DNA of 64,000 bases, taken from contig CM075655.1 in the NCBI GenBank assembly GCA_037953625.1, positions 71,079,501 through 71,143,500 on the forward strand, in the 5' to 3' direction. Within the stretch, counting starts at the first letter, position 1. Every line of letters starts with the position of its first letter. The translations under genes were made by a program, and so were the position numbers. This DNA comes from Crotalaria pallida (taxonomy: Eukaryota > Streptophyta > Magnoliopsida > Fabales > Fabaceae). The notes beneath the pieces were generated by a model. The model was not told the origin of the DNA. It saw only the letters and a program-made list of their open reading frames with translations, and made no database searches. Of this stretch, positions 31,067-43,875 are shown piece by piece.

Positions 31067-34000
31067 CGATAAACTTTGATTCCCATCCACTTTCCAACAA
31101 AAAAAAGAGACAAAACAACAACAATGGCGTGTTGATGCTACAGTGGAAGAAGGGTGCCTCCTTCGTTGGCACCGCTTGCTGGTGCTATATGAAGCTAGGC
31201 ATCGGTGCTCGACTGGTGCGGCGGTGTTTTTCGTGGATGTTGTGCCTCCTTCATCAGTGTTGTTGGTGCTGTTCGAGTCTAGAGACCGGCGCTGCTGCAT
31301 CTACACCCCCTCGTGATCCGGTGCTCAACTCGAACACCAACACCGAAGCTGATACCAGCGCATAAACCTCGAACCAGTTCCATGGGTGTCATTCTTGTTA
31401 CATGAGGGAACACCTTCTTCAAGGTCCCTTCTCCTTATTCTTTGAACACCATTTCCTTTGGGCCGCCGCCACCATGCGTGCTGTTACCGCCGGCGTTACT
31501 ACTGATGGTGTTGTTCGAAGAAGCAGTTGTTGTATGAACTAGGAAGATGAGCATCACCATGGTTCCCTTCTTCGGTCTCTTAGTAGTAGAGGTCCACGGT
31601 TTTGACGCATCACCACCACCATCCTCTTCCACTCCCACGCTCTCTCCACCTCTGGCTGGCTTGAATCTCCATCTCCGTCGCCGCCGGTGTACCGAGGTGT
31701 TGATGACGATGACACCGTGGCAGCGCTGTGTCAAAAGCAGCAACAAGCCTCTCCTCGCGTCCTCTGCTGGGGCTTGCAGCGAAGAGCAGAAAAAGTGGTG
31801 GTACGAATCGGTGCGGGCAAGATCCGTGGGTCAGTACCTTGACGAGGAAGCACGAAGCACGATGAACGGCCACCATCGCGTCGCTTTCCCTTTGTCCCTA
31901 TGCGATCGAGATAGCCACCAAGCTCCGTTGCCTTGATGCGCAAAAAGGAAACGGGGAAGATGAAGGGGGCAGTGTCGACCTCTGAACTGCTGCCCCCGTG
32001 GTTGTTTTAAACTTACTCCAAGAAAGAAGAAGGGAAGGAACTTGAACGAGAAGAAAGATCCACCACTGCCGCCGGCGACCTTGGAGGCCTCCAATCTAGT
32101 GAGCCACTGGTGACTCCCGTTCACCCTCGCGCCTATGTCACCGGCGTCGCTTGAGTGCTTCCCAGTTCGGCGCTGCCGCTGCACGTAGCAGCCCCTGTCG
32201 ATGCAGAACAAAATGGGGACCTTAGGGTTCCCAAAATTAGTCGGGCCGTAGGCCCAATCCAAAAAAAATAAAAAAACGAAAAATTTGTGCTGAAGCCCAG
32301 CACTTAAAAAAACAAAACAAAACAGAACAAAAATCTGGGTTGAGAAGAAAAAATATAAAAAAAATAAAAATAAATAAAAAAATGAGAAGAAGAAGAAGAA
32401 GAAGAAGAAGAAGAGTACGACTTAACTCGTACAAGCCCAAACAAAAAGAAAGAGAGAAAGACAAAATGGGGTTTAACACCCAGCAAAGGTGTCCGAGCCA
32501 CTGAATAACTCATGGACAAATAATTTTTCGAGTTCTCTATTCGGAATCTGGTGGTGATGGCGAGAACCCCCGCACCGAGTTCTCCTCTTGAAGCTCGTGC
32601 TCTGGCGTAGAGCGAGGACCCCCACGCCTAGTTCCCCTCTTGAAGCTCATGTTCTGAGCATAGAGAAGCCTGTCTTCGGTTCCCCGCTTCAAATACATGT
32701 GCCAATTGTGGCGATCCTCGGCAACGTCCCCCTTTTTGATATCTCGTACATTCAGAATGTCGGGAACCACACACTATTATTTTCTCCTCGGATTTATAAG
32801 ACAATTACGAAAACCTAGCACCGGGTATGAAGAATATTTTGCTGGTTCCCCTTGCTCGAAATCATACTAATTCAAGTAAAATGGAGGTCGACCCTTAATG
32901 CTCAAAAAAGCCCATTTTAAGAGGATTGACAGAAAACTTCAATCCAACATTATTCGATCTGACGTTCCTCAATCTGACATTCCTCACCTCACCGAATCAT
33001 GGAAGGAATTCTCGGTCCTATATTATTTTCCTATTTACTTGGCATTTTACGTGATCACTTCGCACGCATGCTGATATTAATTTACCTGATGCAATATTTC
33101 TGACATGTGGTTTTAGTGCCTAATCCCTTTAAGTTCATTACTTGTCACTTATTCTCTACTCGTGATTTTTTATACTTGTTGATACTAGACGTATTGTTAT
33201 GCAAACTTCCTTGCTACTGAATGTCCTTAAATGTCTGACTTTCCTATCATGATAGGATAATTATATTTATGCATTGCCTTTTAAGTGACACTAGGCAGTT
33301 TCTGGCAATCGCACATTGTTGTTTTTCATGAATTAATGCTTTCATCTTATTTGTTGCCATCAAATGCTCTGACATATTTGTGAATGTCGTCTATTGTTGC
33401 TCGTGATATATTTGACATCATCCATCTTTCGGTTGGCAGTCTTGTATGATTGGACGACACTTAGTTTCCAATAATTGCCCCTACTATATTTGTTACGTGT
33501 GATATATCAGAAATCATCTTTTCGTGGGAAATCCTGTCTGGTTGTATGATACTTAATCTCCAATAATTGCCATTATCCTATTTGTTACATGTGGTCTTTT
33601 TTAAATCAAGCCACTTTTATTCTGACATTCTATATTCGCCTTTCAACAATTTCCATTGTTGCTATATAATTGTCATAGATTGCCAACGAAACAACGATCA
33701 CTGATTACTATTCTTTTACATGTAATTTAAGGTTCAAGAAAGTGATGGTCGGATTTATCGAAAAGGAGGGCCAAGCTGCTAAGATTGTTTCTGTTTTGTC
33801 GGAGCCACCTGACCGACCGAGAAGAGAGCCCAAGCAGCTAAGATCCTCTTTAATATTGACGTGACCACCACATCTTATAATTAAGAACAATTCAAAGCAA
33901 TTTTAACTCATGCTTGTATCTGACCGGGGAAATTTTCCAACCCATTTACGCGCTTTGATGGTCATTTATACGAGAACCATCGCTTCGTACAAGCTGATCG

Positions 34001-36729
34001 CCAACACTGGTCCGAGCGCACGAACGCGACCCCACCTTTGTGGTAGAACGGTCCGTTGTGCCACCGCACTTACATGCCTACACGTATCCGCCTTTCTCAC
34101 TAGACTAGCCATCCCGTTAGAAACTCGACGTTTTATATACAGCCCCTTTTAAGGGATGCTTATAAATTATCCAAGTAAGTAGAGACACCCGACTATATAG
34201 AGCTCTCTTGACAGAGCCTAGACAGTCGCGGGCCGAGGACACTGCCTTGGCTCAGGCACCTGTGATCCGAGTTATCTCTCGCATGAAAGTCGGTAAAAAA
34301 CAAGCTCTTATATGCGTACGTACTTGCCTTTCCCTTTGGGCTAGCCACCCGATTGGAACTCGGCCCCTTATACACAGCAACTTTTCTAAAATAAAGCTTA
34401 TAAGAATACCAAGTACAAAGGAGCACCCGACTACACAGGACTCTATCAAAATATCATACTAAAGTCGGGGACGAGGACCCCACCTTGTCTCAGGTGGTGA
34501 GATCCCAGCTCTCCTTACCGCATTCAAAAGCTTAACACCTCGAACGACAATCCGATAAGCGGAAAACAAACTAGCAATACAAGACTAAAGTACAAATTTG
34601 ATCAGAACTATCGAGCACGATAGCCTGAGCATGACGGCCAAGCTTGGTCCGAGTTTTTCTCACGTAACCTAAGTTGGGATTCCTACTATCGAAGAGCACG
34701 CATAAATTGATTATGGGTCTCTCATGCGCATAAACTGATTATGGGTCTCTCATGCTTCTCGGACGTTTTCTCTGTGCTCCCTCACACAGATCTGAATCCG
34801 AAAGTCTCTCAAACAAGCTGGGGTGAATTCGATCTAATCGGTAGAGCATTCTCGGAGGACGAACCAGATCTAATTGGGAAAGCATACTTGGACTAGTACT
34901 AGTGTCTTAAAGCGGAAGCCTTCATCAAACAAACATTCGCTCCCTCGTCAAATCCACCATGCCAAACTGCCTCTTTGATAATAGCAATAAAGATTAGAAT
35001 ACGCGTAATTCATGCTGTTGGACATGCATAGATTTCCATGTTTCATGGAGACCTCAATCACCAATCCTTCCGATGTTTCCTCGGATGGCACTCCTGTTCT
35101 CGGGTTAAAGGTTTTGAGAAGAAAAAGAGGAAGGCATGCCCGACAACTCAGAGAACAGTCGGCCCAAATGCAAGGATATAACACTCCCTCCTCTTGCTTG
35201 ATCAGGAAAATAATCTTTCCTTATCCTAAATTTAATTCATTACTTTTTATTACATTTATGTTTTATATCTTAATTACGCATATTGACTTCCATATGAGAT
35301 AGTTGTAGTTGTTGGCCATGAGAGGTACACATGGTCGCTTTATTCATGCTACGAGTATCATACTACCTGCATAGTGTCTGAATATGACTCATAGTTTACG
35401 AAGGGAATGCATCACTCTCGTCAAATAACATACTTATGTCTCATTTCTAATTTAATTGTCTAATTCCTATCTCTGTATATATGATGAAAGGTACAACTAT
35501 GGAGATACAAGCGACTCAGGATTTCTAAAAGAGTCCAACATCAGTCGTCCACCCTTATGTTGCGGCAACTGAGAAAATCGTGCTTTATTCAACAATCATG
35601 CATTTATCGTATGCAACAGGGCTTTATCTGGCCCGTAACTTCATCACCCTCATCCGAACCCTTCCCAGATCGGTTCAGTTTGTCCCCATGCGACCAAGGA
35701 ACCATAAGTCTTCCCTTGATCTCGGCTTTGTTAAAGATTATCTCATTTATTGGCTTCATCTTCTACTTATTTCTCGGCTTCACTTCTCGGCTTCATCTTC
35801 TGCTTATTTCTTGGCTTTATTTCTCAGCTTCATCATCTGCTTATTTCTCTAGCTCAGCAACATTTGTTCTTCCACATGTCGGCGTATTTCAGCCAACCGG
35901 GGTCTGAGGACTCCCTCTCGAGTGGCCACACTTTGCCACATCGTCTGATTCTCAGGTAACAAGGAAGTCCCCATGCTCACCATATGCCAAGTATCATTGT
36001 CACCGACCAGCATCTTTGGAAACCTCCCGCCGATTTCTGAACCCTATACCAAGTTCGAGGGTGCCTCGGATTTCAACATTGAGCGTCTCAATTCTTATGA
36101 ACTCGGCAAAAGCCCCTTCAAGCTTTACCGAGTGGGGGGCATGTGATGTAAGGAGACAAATACGAAGCCGACATAGGCCGACACATGTACCGACACCAGA
36201 TGATGCCCGATATCGTCTCCTTGCCTGCAAGGGAACTAACAACATTAGATTTTGTATTCACCTCTCTCATCGACAACTTTCTTTAATCCATTCATTATCT
36301 TCGGATCATGTTCCTAAGCACTTGCTCACAATCTCACGGTTGTCCGGCCAGATAGGCGAGGCCACAGGTGGAAACGGGGATTGCTACCCGATAACTCGGC
36401 CATCGGTCGAGTACATAGCAGATCGAGGAATATACCTCGGCTAAGGCCGTCATTCTGACAGCATCCCCGGTGAACATAACGATCCAATTTATGATATTAC
36501 TCTTGGTGCACCTCGATGAGAGAGGTGTAAGAATCTCCTATCGGGTTACTCTTTTAGTGTCATTATCCGAGCACGAAGAACGCTATCGACCATCCCCAAT
36601 ACTCTTCCGAATAAAAGGCCTCAGCTTGCAAGCAGTTTTCTACGTCATCACCAACCCTCGGAAAAGGACATCTGATCGGACCAAAGGAGAAAGAATCTCA
36701 ACTCGGCACAGAGTCTCTACGACTCTTCC
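31067..36729. other. Element B interior, non-coding
   Basis: Open frames at 31100-32260 exist on both strands but are trinucleotide-biased (CAC/GTG, GCC) and overlap in all phases, so I do not call genes. Further right: a GAA run (32384-32413), a duplication of about 60 bp at 32550-32670 (GAGGACCCCC...CTCTTGAAGCTC), loose repeats at 33420-33600, two copies of an A-related phrase of about 260 bp (34050-34260, 34310-34510), a 33-bp duplication with CATAAACTGATTATGGGTCT (34687-34750) and TTATTTCTCGGCTTCA repeats (35750-35860). Confidence 0.6.
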
Positions 36730-36745
36730 CGAGCTGGGGGGCTTA

Positions 36746-37219
36746 TGTAGTGGACCGGACCTCGGCTCAACCCTTAAGAGGCTCTGCTGACCACGCAGCG
36801 CCATCAAGGAACCTCGGCCACCACGTACCAAGTACACCACGAGCGCCTCGCCTTATCAGTCTCGGACCAGGAAGGGCCTCCAATGTCGAGGACCCGAGCA
36901 CCGAGCCCGAACAGCCCTTATGACTCGAAGGATAAGGATAAGCTCTCTAGTACAGGATAAGGATGATGACCAATCCTTCTTATCCTTTAAGATCCACGTC
37001 AGCCCTATTGGGCCAAACAGGCCCATAAGGTATCACAACACCTCTCCTCCTATGAAGACACCCCTTACACAAGGGCTAAGGTACATTCTCTCTAACCTAA
37101 GAACTACGTGCGACTTGATTCCCTTTTCACTGGGGATACGTAGGACCGGGGTCACCCTCTTCAGCTGCAACAACCCCCAAAAACACATCGTGGTGTATCC
37201 CTAACAATGGATCATCACA
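36746..37219 (+). mobile_element. Element B 3' LTR
   Basis: 474 bp, preceded by the polypurine tract at 36730-36745. It differs from the 5' LTR by roughly two dozen substitutions and small indels by eye. Confidence 0.9.
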
Positions 37220-37224
37220 TCTAC

Positions 37225-38641
37225 TTACATGTTTTTCTACATGTATGTATCTAGACTTGGTTGTTTATTTGTTGCTATTACAGGATTTTACTTCAATTGG
37301 CTAGAAGCTACTAGAAATTAGTTGACTCTAGATGCTGCACCTCATGAAATTATCTAAAAATTTGGAGCATATTCCAACACCGTCAATGAAAAAAGGAAAA
37401 AAAGGAAACAAAATAATAGAGAAAGTAGAGAGAATGGCTTCATGGATTTTCAAGGGAATTTGTGGGTTGAATAAAAGAGAGAAAAGAGCTTGCTATGAGA
37501 TGTGTGAGGGATACATCGGATAGCATGGAGATGATGATGGTTGAGGGCACTCCTTCGATAGAATCATGGTGACGGTCATGCGGTGGTTGGAGAGGAGTAG
37601 TGAATAAAGGAACTTTGATAGTAGAAGGAGCGACTAGGTGGAGAGGGGTGACGATGATGGCCTTGCCTTCATTCTCAAGCAGTTTTAATTTTAAGGATCT
37701 TGAATTTATGATCCTTACATTATTATGTACTAGGTCTAATCTATTGCCTTCATTATCTTTTAGTTTCTTGAAAGAAGCCTTCTAAGTTTCTTGATAGAGT
37801 TTTTCTCCTTTGTTCCTTCTCTATTCTATGCTTTCTGATGTCTTTCATAGACAGTATTCCTTATCACACTAAAAAGTGATTCTAGAAATGGAAATAAATC
37901 ATCTTGTTTTAACAAATGGTATCTTGATTTATAATGTAGTATGAAATTAAATGAATGCTTATCATGTGTTATCATATATCTTTCATTAGTTTAGTTTATA
38001 TTCATTATATTTTAGCCAAATATGTCACATTTAATGATGAAAAATATGCTTTAATAAGCTGATTTTTTTAACACTGTTTCAACATAACAGTCTTTGCATA
38101 CTATGGTTTTTAGTGATTTAGTTTGATCTTTATGATGCATGATTGGATCTAAATTTGCTATGTTATTAATCTACTGTGTTCCATCATTCATATTATTGAT
38201 CATATCACATATGTTTTATTAGTTGGTAAATCATGAGATTTTGATGCTAAAGACTAGCATATGATCAAACTATCAAATCTGTCCAAAACTGCATAATTTA
38301 ACTAGTAAAGTGAGCCATTTAACCGATTAAGTGACCTGTCTGACACCAAAAATTTGCATTTTAATGTATTTTCCTAACTTTTGACACATGTAATTACTTA
38401 TTTAATACTTTTTTATCATGGCAAAAGGGCAAGAAATGTTGTGTTTGTTTGTTTTATGTAGATTGGTTGAAAAGCTCAAAGTGAAAGGGGAGAAAGCTTA
38501 GCTTCTCTCAATGCAAAGCTTCCACAAAGTGCAATTCATAAGTGAATTAAAGTGTATAAATTGAGAGGGAGAAAATTTCAAAGGCAAAACAATTTCATTA
38601 CAAGTTGCAAACAAATTTGTCATCGTCATAAAGGGGGAAAT
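37225..38641. other. Non-coding stretch with copia-related remnants
   Basis: Mostly AT-rich. Near 38281-38340 is a phased pair ACTAGT (38301) / ACCGAT (38322), 21 bp apart, matching the palindrome pairs of LTR F, so this is probably part of a related copia LTR. Around 38590-38641 the sequence (TTGTCATCGTCATAAAGGGG) is the usual lead-in to a SIRE-type polypurine tract. No usable open frame. Confidence 0.5.
38629..38641 (+). other. Copia polypurine tract
   Basis: TAAAGGGGGAAAT just before the LTR start TGTGAAGCAAGTGACTT. SIRE/Maximus-type copia elements have a similar GGGGGA tract at this point. Confidence 0.55.
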
Positions 38642-40150
38642 TGTGAAGCAAGTGACTTATCAAGTGTTTTGATGAAGATAATGTGCAAGAGAAAAAGAAA
38701 AGCAAACAACAACAACAAACAAAAAGAGTCAAGAGCAAATCTATTAGGACTTTATTTTTATTTTTATTTATATTTTATTAGGTCCTTAAGATTATTGCTT
38801 GGGTAGAGTCTAGATTGGATAGTGAGTCTCAATGCATTCATATTGAATAATCATGAAATTGATTCATTACAAAACCAATCTTTTGAAAATGATGCATGTG
38901 ATTTAATAAACATTTTAAAAACGAGTATCTGCATCATACTTTTACTTAATAATGAGTTTAAAAATCATGTTTTAATATGCAAATCTAGTTTCAAGGGTCA
39001 ACTTTGATGTTGAAGCCCGTTAACCGGTAAGACCAGTGGTTAAACGGGTAAAACTAACAGCATAGAGGCCAAAATAAGTTTGTTTATTAAACAAACTCCT
39101 TAACCGATTTGACATATAAAAACCCATTATAAAAGGGTAATTTTAAGATACTTTTCATAAGAGAAAAACACAAAAACCCTTTGCCATTATTTTGAAGAGA
39201 ATCAAAATTTAAGAGGATTTTCATATTCATTTCATCTCTTTCATTCTTGATCTCAATAACTCATCATTGTTCATAGTGCATTCTTTGAGATTCAAGACTC
39301 ATAGATTCAAGTATTGTAATTTGAGTTGTTTACTACACATCAAGGTGTTCTTAGAAAGCAACACAAGCCAAGAAAGATTGAGGTATGAGGTATTACCAAA
39401 AGATCTAGGAATTGATTGAGGTGTGAGGTATCACCAATAGATCAAAGGCTTCTTAAGTGTGAAGTATCACCTAGTGAAGGAGAAGTCAAAGGGGTGAGGC
39501 ATCCTCTTAGAAATGTGGAGAAAACTAGGAAGTGAGGTATCTTCTTAGTGCTTGAGAGTGAAGTATCTTTCAAGTTAGAGGTTCACAAGGGAATTTATAA
39601 TATTGAGGGATGTACAAAGTAAGTGAGGTATCTTGAAGCGTGTTTGTACAAAACAATTCTTCTAAATTCATAGTGAAGCAAATCCCATAAATTGAAAGGG
39701 GGTGACTTGATGTAGCTCTCGAGAGGTTGAGAGTGAACCAATATAAATCATTGTGTTGTATTTCTTTCCCTAATCTCCTTTACTTTATGCTTATTTCGAT
39801 TATTTTGTGAAAAACCGTTCTTTAACACATTCGGTTCAAGAACCAATCAAGAATAACCTTTTCAAGTGTTTTGGAACTTGTTTAGTATCTATTATTGATT
39901 GTTGTTAAGTGTGTATACTGGGTGTGAAAAAAGATCTTGAAAGAATCGTTTTTCAAGTCGATTTCTCTCAGGTTACTTGGTTTATCTACCAAGTAAAATG
40001 AAGGTTAACAGGGTAAAACAATACGACAACCAAGTAAAGTCATATATGCTAATGCACATATCTCTGATTGTAAGCGAAAATTGGACAAATTAACCACTAC
40101 ACCTAATCACCCCCTTTAGTGTGTGTAGACTCCTCTTGTAAATTCCAACA
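38642..40150 (+). mobile_element. LTR F: copia (SIRE-like) 3' LTR, about 1.5 kb
   Basis: Starts TGTGAAGCAAGTG after a polypurine tract and ends AAATTCCAACA at 40150. Inside: palindrome pair ACCGGT (39023) / ACGGGT (39044), 21 bp apart; TATA box TATAAAA (39128-39134); and a phrase around 39690-39760 (GGGGGTGACTTGATGTAGCT, TTGAGAGTGAACCAATATAA) that is the reverse-complement counterpart of 43170-43260 in LTR E. The rest of the element (pol) is absent, so this is a truncated element or a solo LTR with leftover internal sequence. Confidence 0.65.
39340..39660 (+). repeat. GTGAGGTATC-type degenerate repeats in copia LTR F
   Basis: Phrases such as GAGGTATGAGGTATTACC, GTGAGGTATCACC, GTGAAGTATCACC and GTGAGGTATCTTC recur about eight times at irregular 30-60 bp intervals. 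They lie in the transcribed leader of the LTR. LTR E has a related complementary region (43250-43560). Confidence 0.6.
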
Positions 40151-40184
40151 ATAGCTTGTTGCATCCCAATTGATTATTGCACTT

Positions 40185-40548
40185 TGTGATGTTCCATTGT
40201 TAGGGATACACCACGATGTGTGTTTGGGGTTGTTGCAGCTGACGAGGGTGACCCCGGTCCTACGTACCCCCAGTGATAAGGGGGATCAAGCCAGACGTAG
40301 TTCTTGAGAGTAGGGATGAGAGACATACCTTAGCCCCTATAGCATGGTGGTTCTTATAGGGGATTACCTGTTAGGTGTGTTGTGATACCTTATGGGCCTT
40401 TTGGGCCCAATAGGGCTGACGTGGCTCTTAGAGGATAAGAAGGGTGAGTCATTCATCCTTATCATGAACTAGGGAATTTTAAGCTTATCCGTTGAGTCGT
40501 TGGTCGGTATTGAGGACATGTAGTCGGCTTATAGGTCCGGCCACTACA
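40185..40548 (-). mobile_element. Solo LTR of element B family, 364 bp, TSD CACTT
   Basis: Reverse orientation: the left end TGTGATGTTCCATTG matches the complement of B's 3' end and the right end GGCCACTACA matches the complement of TGTAGTGG. Flanked by CACTT on both sides (40180-40184, 40549-40553). Shorter than B's LTRs through internal deletions. It confirms that the B family moved independently. Confidence 0.88.
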
Positions 40549-40755
40549 CACTTTAATTTAATCATTGAGGTATGAGGTTCGAATCTCATTGTTGGTTTTT
40601 TTTTTTAATTTTTGCTGGGCAATAAAAATAAGCTTACTAATGTCACGCTATTCTCTACGGAAATAACATAAAACTGACTTTTATTTTTTTTTTAAAAAAA
40701 CTCATTTTGAACTTTAACTATTAGTGTTTTTAATAAAATATATATTCCCTCCATT

Positions 40756-42698
40756 TGTAACACCCTCACAAATAATTAATTAAATTGATGTTTTAAAAAT
40801 AACGGTACTTGAAAATTTCTTTTTAAATTAAAATACTTAAGAATATTTTTCCGGAGAAACAGACAGAGTTTCCTCTGTTTTTCGGACTTTTCCAAAATTT
40901 CCAATTTTGTACCTGCTTAACCTGTTCAGTCCAGCAAACTTTAAAACATAAAACGTTTAAATATTATCCAGAAACAGATCCTAATGCCCTGAATATCTCA
41001 AATAGGGCGTACAACTAATACATATCTTTAAATTACAAAATAGTAGTTTTTAACATATCTAAAACTGCAGTCCACTCATAAATAATAAACAGATACTCCA
41101 CGTAGTGGAGGTTCAACCTGCTCGGCCAGAAACTATGTAAGCTCCAAGCTCAAAACCTGAAAAATGGTTGTAAGGGTGAGCTTTACACATGAAGTAGAAA
41201 GTAGTCCCTAACTAAACATAATGACCTACTAAGTCAAACACATTTAGCACATAACACATAATTTCATTTAGGCAAACCCAACATGCATCATACACAACCA
41301 GCCATTTTATTAGTATCCATTCATTTATTCCATCCGTTTTACCTTTCTAATATCTTCATTAAGTCTCATTTTTTTTTCCATTTCCATTCTCATAAATTAC
41401 CAACTCATGTAAATATATCATTTAGCACATAGACACAATTTCAATATTCAAACACAATTATTCATTCCACTTCTTTTCATTCTAGTCTTTCCATTTACTT
41501 TTCTTTCTTGTTTTCTTTCTTTATCTCTTTCTTTTCTTTTTATCCTTTCTTTACTTTTTATTAATTTGGCTACAGGGTCTTACGACCAGGCCCACCGACC
41601 TAACCTGCACCAAAATACTCTTTATTATCTATCCACAGGGTCTAACAACCAGATTCATATGACCTAACCTATGTCACAGGGTCTCACGACCAGATCTTTC
41701 GACCTAACCTGCGCCATAGGGTCTCACGACCAGATCATACTATCTAACCTGCGTTGGCCATAGGGTCTTACGACCAGATCCAACGATCTAACCTGCATCA
41801 GCCCATTCTTTTATTAATCTTTTATCAATTGGCCACAGGGTCTCACGACCAGGTCCTCCCGACCTAACCTATGACAGGTATCCTTTTATTATTCTCATCC
41901 TCATTTCGTTTATCTTATTTAGTTATTCTTTTTATTTATGCTTTTTTCTCTTCTTTAATTTCTTTATAATTATCCTTTTCTCTTTTGCCTTTCATTATTA
42001 ACTTGTTATCTCATTCGTCATTCAACACACATTTATCATACAAGCATACACAACAATTTTCACATTTTATATTTTCAATTCCCTAAGTTTATGATACGAC
42101 ATTTTTAACTCTTTCTATTCCTTAGTTCTCATTCTAGTTCACATCTCATACATACTTACTTTCTTTTATTTATTATTCAATTATTCAATTCATTATGCGA
42201 TACACATTTAGCACACTAACATCACAATTCAACCACTTGTATGATTCACATATATCTCTTTAAATCAACCAGACATACAGAACAATAATCATTCACAATT
42301 AACAACCAAAGTTCATGTTCTTCAAATAAACATACATGATAACATATAGCACTTAGCCTGCATATTCAATCACCAGCATCAATTTATAGTTCATCTCATT
42401 TACTTTCTTATTTTATATTTAATTTAAATTTAAATTAATTACCCGAATAATCAGTCACAAGCATACCCACATATTCTTAGCAAGTATTATATACTAATTA
42501 GAAAATACTCTCTAAAGCAAGGTAAAGAACCCCTTACCTCGATTGACGAAAATAAAGGGATAAGCTTAACTTCGGAGAGGGAGCGGCGATCCGTGAAGCT
42601 TTAGTGTCCCGAGGTGATGAATGGGTCGACGGCGGTCAACATCGGTGAGTAGCGGGAACTGAGGAAACCGCAATTGGTGGTTGGAGAGACAAAGGAAC
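40756..42698 (-). mobile_element. LTR G, first segment (family of the 3597-6549 LTR)
   Basis: Begins TGTAACACCCTCAC and follows the 3597 LTR closely: ACAGAGTTTCCTCTGTTTTT, CCACGTAGTGGA, CTGCTCGGCC, the CACAGGGTC tandem array, then TTCGGAGAGGGAGCGGCGAT and GATGAATGGGTCGACGG. Broken at 42698 by copia LTR E. G continues at 44304-44759 and 54933-about 55090. Its far end was not found. Confidence 0.8.
41570..41875 (-). repeat. Hairpin-forming tandem array in LTR G
   Basis: About six diverged units with CACAGGGTC, a short centre, ACGACC and CTAACCTG. Paired arms differ between units: GGTC-TCAC-GACC, AGATC-CAAC-GATCT, AGAT-CATACT-ATCT, AGGTC-CTCCC-GACCT. The counterpart in the 3597 LTR is at 4331-4683. 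Confidence 0.75.
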
Positions 42699-42816
42699 CC
42701 TAGGAATACACCTAGAAGGGGGGGTTGAATAGGTGTCTAAGCTACCTTGAAAGATTTTCGAACGAAACAAATCAAAACAATCAAAACAAATGATTTTTGC
42801 AAATTCTACAGCACTT

Positions 42817-42927
42817 AATCGATTAACCTAAAATTTAATCGATTAACCTGCAATTTAATCGAGTACTAATCGATTAAACCTGAAAGTTCAAAAGTCCTTA
42901 ATCGATTAAACGAACACTTAATCGATT
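42817..42927. repeat. Phased palindrome cluster, TTAATCGATTAA type (transcribed part)
   Basis: ATCGAT (or ATCGAG) cores start at 42818, 42838, 42858, 42869, 42901 and 42921: steps 20, 20, 11, 32 and 20 bp, close to 2, 2, 1, 3 and 2 helical turns. It lies near the 3' end of the LTR on the minus strand. Confidence 0.85.
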
Positions 42928-43875
42928 AAATCTATCAGAAACTGAAAAATCACTTTTTCAATCGAATACGAAAATCAATCAATTCACATGCAAGATCAGA
43001 GATACAGCGAAGATGATTAACACCTATATTCTTATTGATTAACCTAGTTATAAAAATGATTTTCCCTTTATCAATTTGAACAATTAAAGATTCAATTCAA
43101 TCAATTATGAAAAACAATCTTTCTAGGTTTTCAACCAAGAACGCAATCAAATGACTTGAATATAAAGAGTAAGGGTTTAGAGATACGACACAGTGATTTA
43201 TCCTGGTTCACTTTCATCCGCTTGAAAGCTACATCCAGTCCCCTCTTCAACCAAGAGAGATTCTTCACTATGAGGAATTAGAGTTCTCAAATTACAAGTG
43301 ATTGCCTCACAAGACTTCCTTCTTGCTAGCCTACAAGAGATAACCGACACCCTTGCCTTGTAATCCTATTGATCTTCTCTCTAATCTAACCTCTACCCCG
43401 TGTTGATAATCGACACAACAAGTCTTCAATTGCTTGATGATAAACCACACACCAAGGCTTCACTTGCTTGATTCACAACCAAGACTTCTTCTTCTTCTTC
43501 AATAAGAATGCACTTGCTTGATGATAAAATCGACACACCAAGGCTTCTTGTTTGTTGTAGTGGCTTGCCTTCTTGCAAAGATTACAACACAATAGAAAAC
43601 ACAAAACAATCCTATGAATCTCAATCAAGAGTTATGACAATTCACCATAAGAGATTCAAAGATTCTTGATCAAAGAATATGAAAATATGAGAACTTTGAT
43701 CTTTAGAAAATGAGAGAGAATAGAGTGGCTTGATTCTTTGTAAAACTTGTATGAAATGATTCTAATTGATCACAAATAATAGGAAAAGGTTTATATAGAA
43801 TACCCAAAAGTTGTAGCACTTGAAAACTGATTTTGAAAAATGAAAAACGTATTTTAAAAATCAGTTCAGCAGTAC

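Larger units (their letters stand above)
30568..37219 (+). mobile_element. Element B: non-autonomous LTR element (LARD-like), 6652 bp
   Basis: LTRs at 30568-31046 (479 bp) and 36746-37219 (474 bp) begin TGTAGTGGACCGGACCTCGG and end ACA. Flanks are TCTAT (30563-30567) and TCTAC (37220-37224), a TSD with one change. The primer-binding site TGGCGCCGTCTGTGGGGA (31048) and polypurine tract match element A nearly base for base. The interior has no gag, protease, RT or integrase; it is GC-rich low-complexity DNA (31050-32500), then tandem-repeat-rich DNA. The LTRs differ by many substitutions and several indels, so B is older than A. Likely mobilised in trans by an A-like Tat element. Confidence 0.85.

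Noticed and set aside
31067..32260. Long open frames on both strands inside element B
   Set aside because: Trinucleotide bias (CAC, GCC, GTG) and mutual overlap; no gag, pol or host domain recognised.
40560..40610. GGTTCGAATCTC followed by a T run, like a tRNA B box and Pol III terminator (SINE?)
   Set aside because: No A box at the right distance and no tRNA fold; the solo LTR sits just left, and joining across it did not give a convincing SINE.
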